A stretch of 28,805 bases of DNA from a virus. How positions within the stretch are numbered: position 1 is the stretch's first letter; each line of letters begins with the position of its first letter. The position numbers were made by a program, and so were the translations under genes. This document shows, piece by piece, positions 14,493 to 22,904 of this stretch. The DNA is taken from IMG/VR virus record IMGVR_UViG_3300023176_001882, positions 1 to 28,805 of that record; one strand, written 5' to 3'. The notes under the pieces were generated by a model, which worked only from the letters and a program-made list of their open reading frames with translations, was not told the origin of the DNA and ran no database searches.

Positions 14493-15021
14493 ATCTAACC
14501 AGACTTTGCGTCTTAATTCCTTGTTCTATGAGTCTGGCAGAACCTTGCAAAAAAGTCAAGTCTATAAAACAAGAATAAATGATATTTCTACCACCTGCTT
14601 TTCTGATTAGCTCTGCTATTGCTAATGCTGTATTCCCTGTCGCATTAACATCGTCTACTATTGCTATTTTTTGATTGCCTAACTCGCTAAAATCTACCAG
14701 ATCAGAAAGTTCTAGTGTGCCACTGGCATATTCATAATCATAATCTATGCTGTTTACTGGTGGTGGCAACTTACCAGGCTTCCTGACCATGTAAAGAGGC
14801 AGTCTAAGTTTTGTTGCTATGGGAGATGCAAATAAAAATCCTCTAGCATCAGGACTTATAATGGCACCTATATGTTTTTCCTGTACCAGTTTCAACGACA
14901 TATGGTATATGGCATCTTCATATGCAACAGGGTCAGCCAATAATCCTGATATGTCTTTAAAGTTTACACCCTCTACTGGCCAGTTTGGTACTTCTCTGAT
15001 ATAATCTTTATAGTTCATCAT
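14485..15021 (-). CDS. apt: Adenine phosphoribosyltransferase
   Basis: A 178-residue type I phosphoribosyltransferase. The N-terminus YIREVPNWPVEGVNFKDIS matches the adenine-specific hood (IRxxPDxPxxGxxFxDIT). DARGFLFASPIA (58-69) and VRKPGKLP (79-86) are adenine-PRTase hallmarks, and the PRPP loop is IVDDVNATGNT (121-131). It converts adenine and PRPP to AMP and pyrophosphate. Two ATGs are adjacent (15021, 15018); both overlap the end of metK. Between a SAM synthetase and a nucleosidase that yields adenine, it closes an adenine salvage loop. Confidence 0.92.
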   Translation of the reverse strand: MMNYKDYIREVPNWPVEGVNFKDISGLLADPVAYEDAIYHMSLKLVQEKHIGAIISPDARGFLFASPIATKLRLPLYMVRKPGKLPPPVNSIDYDYEYASGTLELSDLVDFSELGNQKIAIVDDVNATGNTALAIAELIRKAGGRNIIYSCFIDLTFLQGSARLIEQGIKTQSLVRYD

Positions 15022-16117
15022 TTAGTTTTAAATCCACCTCTTCCCATGGTAACCATTCTTTACCAAAGTGTCCATAGTTTGTAGTATCAGTCAGTTTAAC
15101 ATTAAACAAGTTAAACCTATCAATGATACCTTTGGGTGTCAGATCAACTAACTGTGATAACTTATATGCTAAGTCGGGCTTTACTTTTCCGTCAGCATAC
15201 ACATAAAAACTGGTAGGCTCTTTAACACCGATTGCATAACTTAATTGCACTGTGCAATTTGATGCTAATCCATTTGCTACAACATTTTTAGCCAGATAGC
15301 GAGCCATGTATGCGGCACTTCTATCAACCTTGGTACAGTCTTTACCACTGAATGCACCGCCACCATGTGGGGCATGTCCGCCATAAGTGTCAACAATAAT
15401 CTTTCTGCCAGTTAGCCCTGTGTCGCCATCAGGTCCGCCAACAACAAATCTACCAGTAGGATTAATAAAATATTCTGTATCGTTGTCTACCCATTCTGCC
15501 ACTGCCGGCAGGATAATTTCTTTTACTAAACTTCTTACATCTTCTATTTCAACTTCTTCACTATGCTGTGTACTGCATACTACCTTGCTAACACGCACAG
15601 GCTTACCAACATGTTCGTACTCAACTGTTACTTGTGCTTTAGCATCTGGTCCTAGCCATGTTACATTATCACTTTTACGATGTGCTTGAAGTTTTTCTAA
15701 TATGGCATGTGATAAACTCACAGCAAGTGGCATATATTCTGGTGTTTCCTTACATGCATATCCGAACATAAGGCCTTGATCACCTGCACCAAAATCATCT
15801 GTACCCAGTGCAATGTCTGCACTTTGCCCGTGGAGTTTAATATCTATATTAACATTTCTCCAGTCGAATCCTTCTTGCTCATACCCTATAGTGTTTATAA
15901 CATGTCGTATGATAGACTCTATGGTGTCGTTATCTATTGGTGTGCTGCGTTTATATTCTCCTGCAACAATTACTGTGTTAGTGGTTACTAATGTTTCAAC
16001 TGCTGCTCTGTGCGTTTCATCTCCTGCCAATATGTAATCAGCAATGGTATCTGAAATTAAATCTGCAATTTTGTCAGGGTGTCCTTCGCTGACGCTCTCG
16101 CTTGTAAAACTATACAT
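15008..16117 (-). CDS. metK: S-adenosylmethionine synthetase
   Basis: A full-length 369-residue MetK (bacterial enzymes about 384). It has the N-terminal SEGHPDK (residues 10-16), GAGDQG (110-115) for ATP binding, and the signature GGGAFSGKD (252-260), followed by TKVDRSAAY. It makes SAM from methionine and ATP, releasing phosphate and pyrophosphate. All visible catalytic stretches are intact, so it should be active. It is preceded by GGAGAA, and its ATG shares a base with the upstream stop (TAATG). It heads the metK-apt-nucleosidase cassette. Confidence 0.97.
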   Translation of the reverse strand: MYSFTSESVSEGHPDKIADLISDTIADYILAGDETHRAAVETLVTTNTVIVAGEYKRSTPIDNDTIESIIRHVINTIGYEQEGFDWRNVNIDIKLHGQSADIALGTDDFGAGDQGLMFGYACKETPEYMPLAVSLSHAILEKLQAHRKSDNVTWLGPDAKAQVTVEYEHVGKPVRVSKVVCSTQHSEEVEIEDVRSLVKEIILPAVAEWVDNDTEYFINPTGRFVVGGPDGDTGLTGRKIIVDTYGGHAPHGGGAFSGKDCTKVDRSAAYMARYLAKNVVANGLASNCTVQLSYAIGVKEPTSFYVYADGKVKPDLAYKLSQLVDLTPKGIIDRFNLFNVKLTDTTNYGHFGKEWLPWEEVDLKLNDEL

Positions 16118-16614
16118 TAAATCAATTCTCCTATGTCAAAGTCTGCAACTTTATTTGCGTCTTTGACAAAATATGCACACCTAGGATTTTCCTTATCCTC
16201 TATAGGTACGGCTAAAACATGCCCATGTTTTAGTCTGGGTACATACCATTTTACATCTTGAAATATGTTAGTTATGACTATGTCATCATATCTCAAGGAT
16301 AAATTCTGTAGAGGGTTCATAGTTAATGCTTTGAAACCTCTATTGTTTAAACTGGCAAGTGGAATAACTTCCACTGCACTAAAATCGTCATCACATATCA
16401 TAATGCTCCAATCCATGGGCATTTGAATATTTTTATCACCTATATTTAAACAAATAGCAGGTGCGTGAAAACTTTCTAGGAAAATCAAGGGTAAGAAATA
16501 AAAGTCAATTTCTTCTTTTTGCCCTGCTTCTAAAATACAATATCTTACATCATCTATTTCATCAGGCAAAGTATCTAATTCATACGCCTTATTTTCAACT
16601 GTCAGTATTTTCAT
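16117..16614 (-). CDS. Phage protein of unknown function
   Basis: A 165-residue, mainly beta protein (MKILTVENKAYELDTLPDEI). The pattern FLPLIFLESFHAPAICL, MPMDWSIMICDDDFSAVEV and a tail with GHVLAVPIEDKENPRCAYF has the look of a protein conserved in T4-like marine phages. No motif gives a function. It has a ribosome site AAGGA and overlaps the upstream gene by 20 bases and metK by one base. Confidence 0.7.
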   Translation of the reverse strand: MKILTVENKAYELDTLPDEIDDVRYCILEAGQKEEIDFYFLPLIFLESFHAPAICLNIGDKNIQMPMDWSIMICDDDFSAVEVIPLASLNNRGFKALTMNPLQNLSLRYDDIVITNIFQDVKWYVPRLKHGHVLAVPIEDKENPRCAYFVKDANKVADFDIGELI

Positions 16615-17182
16615 ATGCTTCCTTATCTCTTATAAACTGCCAAAACCTATGTTCGACATTAACCCAAGCATGGTTAGGGTTATCATTATATATTTCTAAA
16701 TCAATATCTGCAAAATTTGCTCTGGGTACAAACTTTAAGTCTGGACCAGTCTTTTTTACACCATGATGATGTATAAAGATATCAAATCCTTTCAGATACC
16801 ACGCATTAATACCCAGAGGTTTATGATTAAGGCTACTGTAAAAACAGCCACCTAAAAATAAAACTTTACCCGGAGTAGTAATGTCTAATTGCTCACATAC
16901 TGTGTCAATATCAATATCAACATCAGTATAGTCTTTCACAACAGATGCCTTGTTTGCTAACTGAATAGCTCTAGGTTCTGTTATACTCTTAAGTCCATAA
17001 TCAGATGTGTCAATTATGGCAATGTTTGCTTCTAAATCTCTTGCTATGTTTACAAAGTTGTCGTAAAATATTTCATGCTGTTCTACATTATCTGCTGTGC
17101 TTATATCACCATTTAAATAGGCACGTTTTACACCATAGTCTGGTGTCCAGCAATCCATAACTACCATTACATCAAACTTCAT
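16595..17182 (-). CDS. Unknown protein with a hydrolase-like N-terminus
   Basis: A 195-residue protein overlapping uvsW by ATGA. It begins with a hydrophobic strand ending in Asp (VMVVMDCWTPDYG), then NIAIIDTSDYG and VLFLGGCFYSSL, which gives an alternating strand-helix Rossmann-like layout reminiscent of isochorismatase-type hydrolases. The usual Asp-Lys-Cys triad cannot be confirmed by eye. Late in the protein there is IHHHGVKKTGPDLK. I do not assign a function. Confidence 0.6.
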   Translation of the reverse strand: MKFDVMVVMDCWTPDYGVKRAYLNGDISTADNVEQHEIFYDNFVNIARDLEANIAIIDTSDYGLKSITEPRAIQLANKASVVKDYTDVDIDIDTVCEQLDITTPGKVLFLGGCFYSSLNHKPLGINAWYLKGFDIFIHHHGVKKTGPDLKFVPRANFADIDLEIYNDNPNHAWVNVEHRFWQFIRDKEAYENTDS

Positions 17183-18636
17183 TTGTAATCAACCTTTGTT
17201 ACCCTGTGTGGGAATTTTTGTTCTTTATAATATACTTTACGTTTTGTAAGATGCCTTTTACTAAATTTTAAGTTACTGGTTATGTCGAATATTCTGACAT
17301 AGTCTTTGTCTTCTGCTTTGCGTATTCCTCGCCCTATGCTTTGTATCACTCTCACAAAACTTTTACCTGGCTCAATAAGTACCAGATTAAATATTCTTGG
17401 TATGTTAATACCAACTGCCGCTACACCATATGTAGCAACAATAACTTTATTTGTTGCTTCAGAAACTTCATCATACTCAGATTGACGTGTGGATTGTTTG
17501 GTTGCTCCACTGATAAATGACCATTCTGGTTTAAGCTCTGTCATCATTTCGCCAGTAGCCAATCTATCAATCAATACCAGGGTGTTACCATCTTCAGAAA
17601 ACTTTTCTATCATTTCACACATGGCTTCTATTCTGGTTTTATCTGTTGTTAACCATTTGAGCTCTTGTGCGTAACTGTTAAAGCCCAGAACACCATCTTG
17701 CAACTGTAGCACATCTATATCTAATTGTGCTAGCACACCCTTGTCTTGTAGTTCCTTACTGCTTAGATTGCCTATAACAGGTCCCAAACAACACTTAACG
17801 CCCACTGCTTCATGCTCGTCCTTAGGTATAGTACCTGTTAGACCCCAACGTATAGGCACATTACGGAACATACCACTTAACTGGTCCTTTAACACATCTG
17901 CTTTTGCTTTGTGTACTTCATCAACCATGACACACACTACGCCATTTAGCAATGTATCGAACTCCTCAGTCCGTTGTCCTTTCTTCACATCTTTTTCTAA
18001 ACTTGCTAAACTTTGCCAAGTACAAATAGTATGAGTCTTATCGTATTGTTTGCTATCCCCGTAGAATACACCAACATCAAGTCCTAAATTTTTATAGTCT
18101 TTGGCGGTTTGTGTAACCAAGTCTTTGTTAGGAACAATTACAATACTCTTGCCATACTCTTGTACTTTGTGACTCAATACAGCAGTTACCAGTGTTTTAC
18201 CTGCGCCAGTGGCAATCTCTTGTAAGCATTGAGGATTATCTAAAAATCGATTAATAATCTCAACCTGATAATCGCGAAGTATAATGGGCAGGCCTTCTGC
18301 TGGATGTTTTGGAGGCCATGATACCTTCTCATAACTGGTTTGTTCTACATGATCAAAAGTAAACTTCCAATTTTGCCGCTGATCATCCAGTTCTATTTCG
18401 TAACCATCTGCTTGTACAATAGGCAGTAATACTTCTAACAAGTTAATATAACTTCTGCCACCTACATCACAAAATCTCACACACCCGTCCCAACGTCCTA
18501 ATTTATACGCAGGCATATGATAAGCATGCGGCAAAAAGTATTTTACCGCATCACTCATTTTGCGCCTGGTGCTAGGAGCAAGATTTTTAAAACGAATGTT
18601 AACTTCGTCTCTTATTTCTAAGATGGCTTTTTCCAT
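17179..18636 (-). CDS. uvsW: Recombination DNA/RNA helicase UvsW
   Basis: A 485-residue superfamily 2 helicase. An N-terminal UvsW-type DNA-binding domain fills about residues 1-115. Q-motif-like LRDYQVEII leads to Walker A ATGAGKT (142-148), the DEVH box (239-242), motif III LTGTIP (266-271) and motif VI QSIGRGIRK (about 437-445). T4 UvsW unwinds R-loops and branched DNA, moving replication from origin-based to recombination-based. The ATG lies seven bases after a perfect -10 box with no ribosome site, predicting a leaderless message. It opens a long operon that includes the SAM cassette. Confidence 0.92.
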   Translation of the reverse strand: MEKAILEIRDEVNIRFKNLAPSTRRKMSDAVKYFLPHAYHMPAYKLGRWDGCVRFCDVGGRSYINLLEVLLPIVQADGYEIELDDQRQNWKFTFDHVEQTSYEKVSWPPKHPAEGLPIILRDYQVEIINRFLDNPQCLQEIATGAGKTLVTAVLSHKVQEYGKSIVIVPNKDLVTQTAKDYKNLGLDVGVFYGDSKQYDKTHTICTWQSLASLEKDVKKGQRTEEFDTLLNGVVCVMVDEVHKAKADVLKDQLSGMFRNVPIRWGLTGTIPKDEHEAVGVKCCLGPVIGNLSSKELQDKGVLAQLDIDVLQLQDGVLGFNSYAQELKWLTTDKTRIEAMCEMIEKFSEDGNTLVLIDRLATGEMMTELKPEWSFISGATKQSTRQSEYDEVSEATNKVIVATYGVAAVGINIPRIFNLVLIEPGKSFVRVIQSIGRGIRKAEDKDYVRIFDITSNLKFSKRHLTKRKVYYKEQKFPHRVTKVDYK

Positions 18637-18643
18637 ATTAAAT

Positions 18644-18672
18644 ATTATATACTATCTATATACCAGTGTCAA
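18644..18672 (-). promoter_or_regulatory. Consensus sigma70 promoter for the uvsW-metK-thyX operon
   Basis: TTGACA (reverse of 18667-18672), a 17-bp spacer, and TATAAT (reverse of 18644-18649): a full consensus match. The -35 lies within the last codons of the TonB-dependent receptor gene, and the -10 is seven bases from the uvsW ATG. Confidence 0.88.
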
Positions 18673-20238
18673 TGTAATTTGGCGGCCGCCTGCGTTATAT
18701 CCAGGAGTAATTTCAAATCTGTCATCCAACAAATCTTCTACGCCTAAACTTAATCTTAATTTATCATCGAAGTCATAGTTTAAGAAAAAGTCAATAGTTT
18801 CTATGTCAGATAAATCAATCTGTTCGTTTGTACCCCAATTGAAGTCTTCACCTCTGTTATATTGTCCAACAAACACAGTGCTTAAACTCCATTTACCAAA
18901 TGTGTGGTTGTAGGATAACGATGCTTTGTATTCTGGTATTCTAGCTCTTAGAGTGTCTGTGTAGCCTAAAAATACTCCTATACTACTACCATTATAGAAG
19001 TCATACGTATTATTAAACCTTACACCCTTTGTTTCATACTCACCAGTGTTTACATAGTTTAAGGTATCATAAGCATAGTCTATACCTTCTGTGAACTCGT
19101 ATTTAAACAGAGATAAGACACCATAGCCCATTTCGTATCCAACACCTTCTTCAGGCAACAAGTCACCATTAGCCATAACAAAGACATTATCTCCATTTAA
19201 CTCATACAGTGTTGGCCTACGATAACTTGTACTTGCTGATGCAAAAAAGTTACCATAAGATACACCCAGTTTGCCCACCGTGATATCGTCTGCAAAACGT
19301 ACACCAAAGTCCACAGTGTTATTGATGTTCATATATGCATACTGTTCAATATTACTTTTTTCCTGATCCATGTAAATGTCTTTGCTGGCTGTTAAACCTA
19401 CCACAGTGTTTACTAATCCTGAAAAGAACTCAGCATCCTGTCTGACATCAAAGTAATAATTTTCTGCAAGACTCTGGTATGTGGATACGTCCTGTGTAAA
19501 GAATTCCTGATCATTACTACTGTAGCCCAGGGTAAAATTGTCATTACGAATACTAAAACTTTGCCTTACACCAGACTGTAAACAATCATTAGTGGTGCTC
19601 CAGTCTGCTGTATAGCACTCGTCATAATCATAGTCGTAATCCTGATAGTTAGCAGTAAATTCTAAGTCATCAAAGAACGTGTACTGTACCCTGGCACCCA
19701 CTTGTTTGTAGATATCCTCTTCAGTATTGTCTGTTCTGACACTGCCGTTGTCTATTCTGGCGTATGTAACATTGAATAAATCCAGCGGACTTGCACTGAT
19801 TAACTGTTTTCGATTACCAGTTTTAGCAACATACCCTTGCTGAATTTTATCATTGATAAAGACTGTTCCGCCCATACTGGAAGTACCATACAGTACTCCT
19901 TGTGGACCACTCACAAATTTAACCTGCTCATTGCCTGTGGCTAAATCATGACCCAAATCATACCACCCGGCACCAGCATCATTAACTGGTACACCGTTAC
20001 GATAAACTGCGGTGTGATTTGGTTGTGTGCCTCTTTCTGAAAAACCAGAAAAGCCACCTACACCACCAGGAACAAAAACCGTTGTAGGCTGCAATGCTTC
20101 TGATAATGTAGTTACTATAATTTCATTTACGTCTTGAATATCACTTACACTGCCAATCACGGTGATCTCTTCAATCTCCTGTGCTGACGCTGTGAAGGAT
20201 ATTATTGCTAGTGCTGAGAGTATTATTTTTTTATACAT
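18652..20238 (-). CDS. TonB-dependent outer-membrane receptor (BtuB-like)
   Basis: A 528-residue intact protein. It has a Sec signal peptide (MYKKIILSALAIISFTASAQ, cut after Ala19), a TonB-box-like EEITVIGS near residues 23-30, and a plug domain to about residue 135 (FSERGTQPNHTAVYRNGVPV, GPQGVLYGTSSMGGTVFIND). A 22-strand-type beta-barrel follows, with alternating aromatic strands and a strand-like end ITLTLVYR. It is somewhat shorter than BtuB (614). Bacteria use these receptors for vitamin B12, siderophores or sugars; the ligand here cannot be told. A ribosome site GGAGAAAAG precedes the ATG. A strong terminator lies directly before it and no own promoter is visible. Such a gene is very unusual in a T4-like phage. 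Confidence 0.88.
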   Translation of the reverse strand: MYKKIILSALAIISFTASAQEIEEITVIGSVSDIQDVNEIIVTTLSEALQPTTVFVPGGVGGFSGFSERGTQPNHTAVYRNGVPVNDAGAGWYDLGHDLATGNEQVKFVSGPQGVLYGTSSMGGTVFINDKIQQGYVAKTGNRKQLISASPLDLFNVTYARIDNGSVRTDNTEEDIYKQVGARVQYTFFDDLEFTANYQDYDYDYDECYTADWSTTNDCLQSGVRQSFSIRNDNFTLGYSSNDQEFFTQDVSTYQSLAENYYFDVRQDAEFFSGLVNTVVGLTASKDIYMDQEKSNIEQYAYMNINNTVDFGVRFADDITVGKLGVSYGNFFASASTSYRRPTLYELNGDNVFVMANGDLLPEEGVGYEMGYGVLSLFKYEFTEGIDYAYDTLNYVNTGEYETKGVRFNNTYDFYNGSSIGVFLGYTDTLRARIPEYKASLSYNHTFGKWSLSTVFVGQYNRGEDFNWGTNEQIDLSDIETIDFFLNYDFDDKLRLSLGVEDLLDDRFEITPGYNAGGRQITLTLVYR

Positions 20239-20250
20239 CTTTTCTCCATA

Positions 20251-20285
20251 AAATAAAAAATCTCCCCCAGGCTATCCTGGGGGAG
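20251..20285 (-). terminator. Strong intrinsic terminator between ATPase and TonB receptor genes
   Basis: A perfect 10-bp stem (CTCCCCCAGG / CCTGGGGGAG, 20262-20271 and 20276-20285) with a 4-base loop is followed on the minus strand by ATTTTTTATTT (20261-20251). It ends the ATPase unit. The TonB receptor ribosome site starts only four bases past the T-run, so receptor expression must depend on read-through. Confidence 0.9.
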
Positions 20286-20308
20286 GCACGAACGAGTGTG
20301 TGGGAGGT

Positions 20309-21298
20309 TTAAAATACCACTCGTTTCATACACGTTGACTTGGCAAGGTCCTTCCAATTATCTTCGTCCATTTGACGAAGGTCGGCAATTTTAAGAACCA
20401 TACGCAAACTGATCTCACGCAATCTTTGAGTGTGCTCGACCATAAAGTCAATAATTTGTCGCTCTACTTCTTTAGTAAAGTTGTAGTCTTTAAGCATACC
20501 ATCTCCCACAATCTGTTCAATACGTAAGAAACGATCGCGTTCTGAATCCATCTCTAGATCAATGTAGTGACAACGTGACATCAGTGCCGCTAAGTGATCT
20601 TGGATCTTCTTAGAACGAACGTTTTCAAAGTTAACGTTGGTGATAAAAATCACACCGCCTTTGAAATCAAATCGATCTGGGATACCTTCCCTACGCAATG
20701 CAGCTGATTCTGATTTCCAACTAATAGTACGCTTCTTGCCTGAGTCCAACACAGCCTTAAGCATGTTCAAACAAACTTCGTCAAACAAGATGCTATCACA
20801 GTCATCAAATACTAGGATGTCACCTGCATTCGAATTCATGTACAGTGTCTGATACAGACCGATTGGAGTCATTGAACCTTTTACAACTTCAGTTCTAGGT
20901 GGTTGCGAGCTCAATTTAGCCATTGCGTCATATTCATCAAGAATAGTTTCAACACCAAATGACTTACCAACACCTGGAGGGCCACTAACAATGAGACCAC
21001 GTACAACACCATTAGCAACTGAGTCAGTCATTTTGTCCAGGATTTCAAAACGCTTTCTAATCCTAGTGATTGCCTGCTCATCAGTTTCTGCTGGCTTAGT
21101 TTCCTCAATAGTAACATCTTCAGGAGTGTTGACCAATACGCGGATATTTCTACCAGCCTGGCCAGTGAGTTCCGAACCGTCTACAGTAACAAAGTAACCC
21201 TTTTTACCACGGCTAACTTCTTTAACCAGTTTAAACACTTCGTTTACGACTGGCTTGTTAGCGTAAACACCTTCTTTAATACGGACTTGAGTTGTCAT
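20309..21298 (-). CDS. AAA+ ATPase, stand-alone transcription unit
   Basis: The start is the ATG at 21298 (MTTQVRIKEG, 329 residues), six bases after GGGAGG. A GTG at 21313 would place the ribosome site inside the gene. Walker A is GPPGVGKS (106-113) and Walker B is ILVFDDCDSI (about 161-170). A sensor-1-like VIFITNVNFEN and an arginine-containing SRCHYIDLEMDSERDR follow. The N-terminal 75 residues form a small beta domain. Many large phages carry such an ATPase, but it lacks the features that would make me call it clamp loader gp44. Its own promoter and terminator suggest strong, separate expression. The target is unknown. Confidence 0.8.
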   Translation of the reverse strand: MTTQVRIKEGVYANKPVVNEVFKLVKEVSRGKKGYFVTVDGSELTGQAGRNIRVLVNTPEDVTIEETKPAETDEQAITRIRKRFEILDKMTDSVANGVVRGLIVSGPPGVGKSFGVETILDEYDAMAKLSSQPPRTEVVKGSMTPIGLYQTLYMNSNAGDILVFDDCDSILFDEVCLNMLKAVLDSGKKRTISWKSESAALRREGIPDRFDFKGGVIFITNVNFENVRSKKIQDHLAALMSRCHYIDLEMDSERDRFLRIEQIVGDGMLKDYNFTKEVERQIIDFMVEHTQRLREISLRMVLKIADLRQMDEDNWKDLAKSTCMKRVVF

Positions 21299-21333
21299 AT
21301 ATTTGCCTCCCACAGCAATTAATTTACTCTATT

Positions 21334-21361
21334 AGTATAGCAAACTTTGCTGATATGTCAA
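21334..21361 (-). promoter_or_regulatory. Sigma70-type promoter for the AAA+ ATPase gene
   Basis: TTGACA (reverse of 21356-21361), a 16-bp spacer, and TATACT (reverse of 21334-21339). The leader of about 30 bases contains a GGGAGG ribosome site. Confidence 0.8.
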
Positions 21362-21390
21362 GCCTGTAAGTGCTTGATTTTATAGATTTT

Positions 21391-22440
21391 TTAAATTTTT
21401 TTGGGCATTTTTGCAAGATCTTTGGTATATTTTACGTGATTCTCCAGCAATCTATCCATGATACTACGTCTGTTATGCTCCCAAACGGTCAGCTCTATAT
21501 CACATAATCTACGAATTTCCATCATTGCCAGTTTAAATCTAATGTCATGATTATATTCAAGATCGTACTTGTGGTCTATTATGTCATCAAATACATCGAA
21601 TCCTTTATCTCTGACTCTCTTTATTGTGCCTGGGTGTCCCAAAACTACAAAAGGGTGGCCCATAAAGAAAGGTTTGTACGTCTTCTCAGTAATGAATAAA
21701 TCATTATATGGTTGGTCCGGGCCTGGTGGATCATTGTAAAAAGATGTTTCTGTAACAATTTGAAAATGTACACGCCTAGCAAACATTAACAAAGAATGTT
21801 GTATTTCTCCACCATGGTAGTGTCTAGTGCTATCCAAAACATAGGGTAAATGTCTTGATTGTTTTTCAAGCCAGTTAATTGCAGTTTTTGAAAGAGGAGA
21901 ATGATCTGGAGTTATAACAGGATTATCAGGATGACTAATCAAACCTTTGTTAAATAAATCCTGTTCGTACAGCCAGGCTACACATTCTATTCTGTGGGGC
22001 CTAACACTTCTATTCATGCACAAATAATGTTTGTCTCTGTCTGGGTTGAGAATGTGTTCTACATTAAACGGATCAAAATCTGTACTCAGATAAGGGTTAC
22101 TAAACATTTCCATTAAATGTACTTTTAATGGTGTGTATGAATTTTCATAACACCAGCTCTGGTATTCTTCCACCACCACAGGACTTAAAGATCCGCAAAT
22201 TAGGCTGACGCGATCAGTATCTACACCTAGAGGTATATTTTCATGGATTGTCTGGTAATAAGATACTTTTAGTGTTTCGGGAATATAAAAAACTATCTTA
22301 CTTGATCGACGTGAAAGAGCATATCGTACTTTTTTAGACAAATCTGTATTAAGTGTTAAGACTAATTTATCGTCAATACCAGCGTATTCTGGAAATTGTT
22401 CTTCTACTATTTTTTCTAAATGAGGGTCTGACGTATACAT
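21391..22440 (-). CDS. Putative glycosyltransferase
   Basis: A 349-residue protein. The C-terminal half has FITEKTYKPFFMGHPFVVLG (about residues 249-268), the pattern seen in GT10/fucosyltransferase-like and viral glycosyltransferases (TEK ... A ... G-PV-x-G), followed by GFDVFDDIID. Upstream, HYLCMNRSVRPHRIECV is typical of related viral proteins. It may glycosylate virion proteins, DNA or host surface glycans; the substrate is unknown. The ATG shares a base with the preceding stop (TAATG), so it is coupled to the uvsY-like gene. Confidence 0.65.
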   Translation of the reverse strand: MYTSDPHLEKIVEEQFPEYAGIDDKLVLTLNTDLSKKVRYALSRRSSKIVFYIPETLKVSYYQTIHENIPLGVDTDRVSLICGSLSPVVVEEYQSWCYENSYTPLKVHLMEMFSNPYLSTDFDPFNVEHILNPDRDKHYLCMNRSVRPHRIECVAWLYEQDLFNKGLISHPDNPVITPDHSPLSKTAINWLEKQSRHLPYVLDSTRHYHGGEIQHSLLMFARRVHFQIVTETSFYNDPPGPDQPYNDLFITEKTYKPFFMGHPFVVLGHPGTIKRVRDKGFDVFDDIIDHKYDLEYNHDIRFKLAMMEIRRLCDIELTVWEHNRRSIMDRLLENHVKYTKDLAKMPKKI

Positions 22441-22901
22441 TAATCAATCACAATGTCTTCCATACCTGCTGTGCGAAGTCTTGTGATATGACCAATTTGC
22501 CACTGTTTGGTGTCCAATCCTTTCATGATGCCTAAAAACTTGTTACGCAATAAACTGAACTGATTGGTTAATTGTGTTAGTGTGATTACACTATCTTCAC
22601 CATCAACAAACTTCTCTGCATCACGGCTTGATAATTGTCTGTTATAGGCTTCGAGATACTTACGGAATGTTTTACTGCGTTCTCTGCGAAGCTCTATGTT
22701 CAGATGTTCTAAAATTGCTTCAATCTCCTGTAATTGATTGAATCGCATTTCAGTTATACCTGGTAACTTTGCTGATGCTTTTTCTAAACTACCTCTGATA
22801 CCACATTCGTATCTTGCTTCTTCTAGTTCATTTTCAAAGTAGTCTATACAGTCAATAATAACTGATAAATCATCAACTATTTTGTTATACCAGGTGCTCA
22901 T
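22440..22901 (-). CDS. uvsY: UvsY-like recombination mediator
   Basis: A 153-residue helical protein. Its last 60 residues (SSRDAEKFVDGEDSVITLTQ, then LLRNKFLGIMKGLDTKQWQIGHITRLRTAG) match the order and spacing of T4 UvsY (EKSEMKTVLSADKDVLKVDT, then SGALDAIKSRGFAIKHIQDMR). UvsY helps UvsX replace gp32 on single-stranded DNA. Its place two genes from uvsX supports the call. Overall similarity is low, so this is moderate. Confidence 0.65.
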   Translation of the reverse strand: MSTWYNKIVDDLSVIIDCIDYFENELEEARYECGIRGSLEKASAKLPGITEMRFNQLQEIEAILEHLNIELRRERSKTFRKYLEAYNRQLSSRDAEKFVDGEDSVITLTQLTNQFSLLRNKFLGIMKGLDTKQWQIGHITRLRTAGMEDIVID

Positions 22902-22904
22902 GGT

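Noticed and set aside
20309-21313. AAA+ ATPase as clamp-loader subunit gp44
   Set aside because: Walker motifs fit any AAA+ protein; the N-terminal beta domain, lack of clamp-loader motifs and isolated transcription unit do not fit gp44.
21298-21313. GTG at 21313 as ATPase start
   Set aside because: The GTG-GGA-GGC codons are the ribosome-binding site itself.
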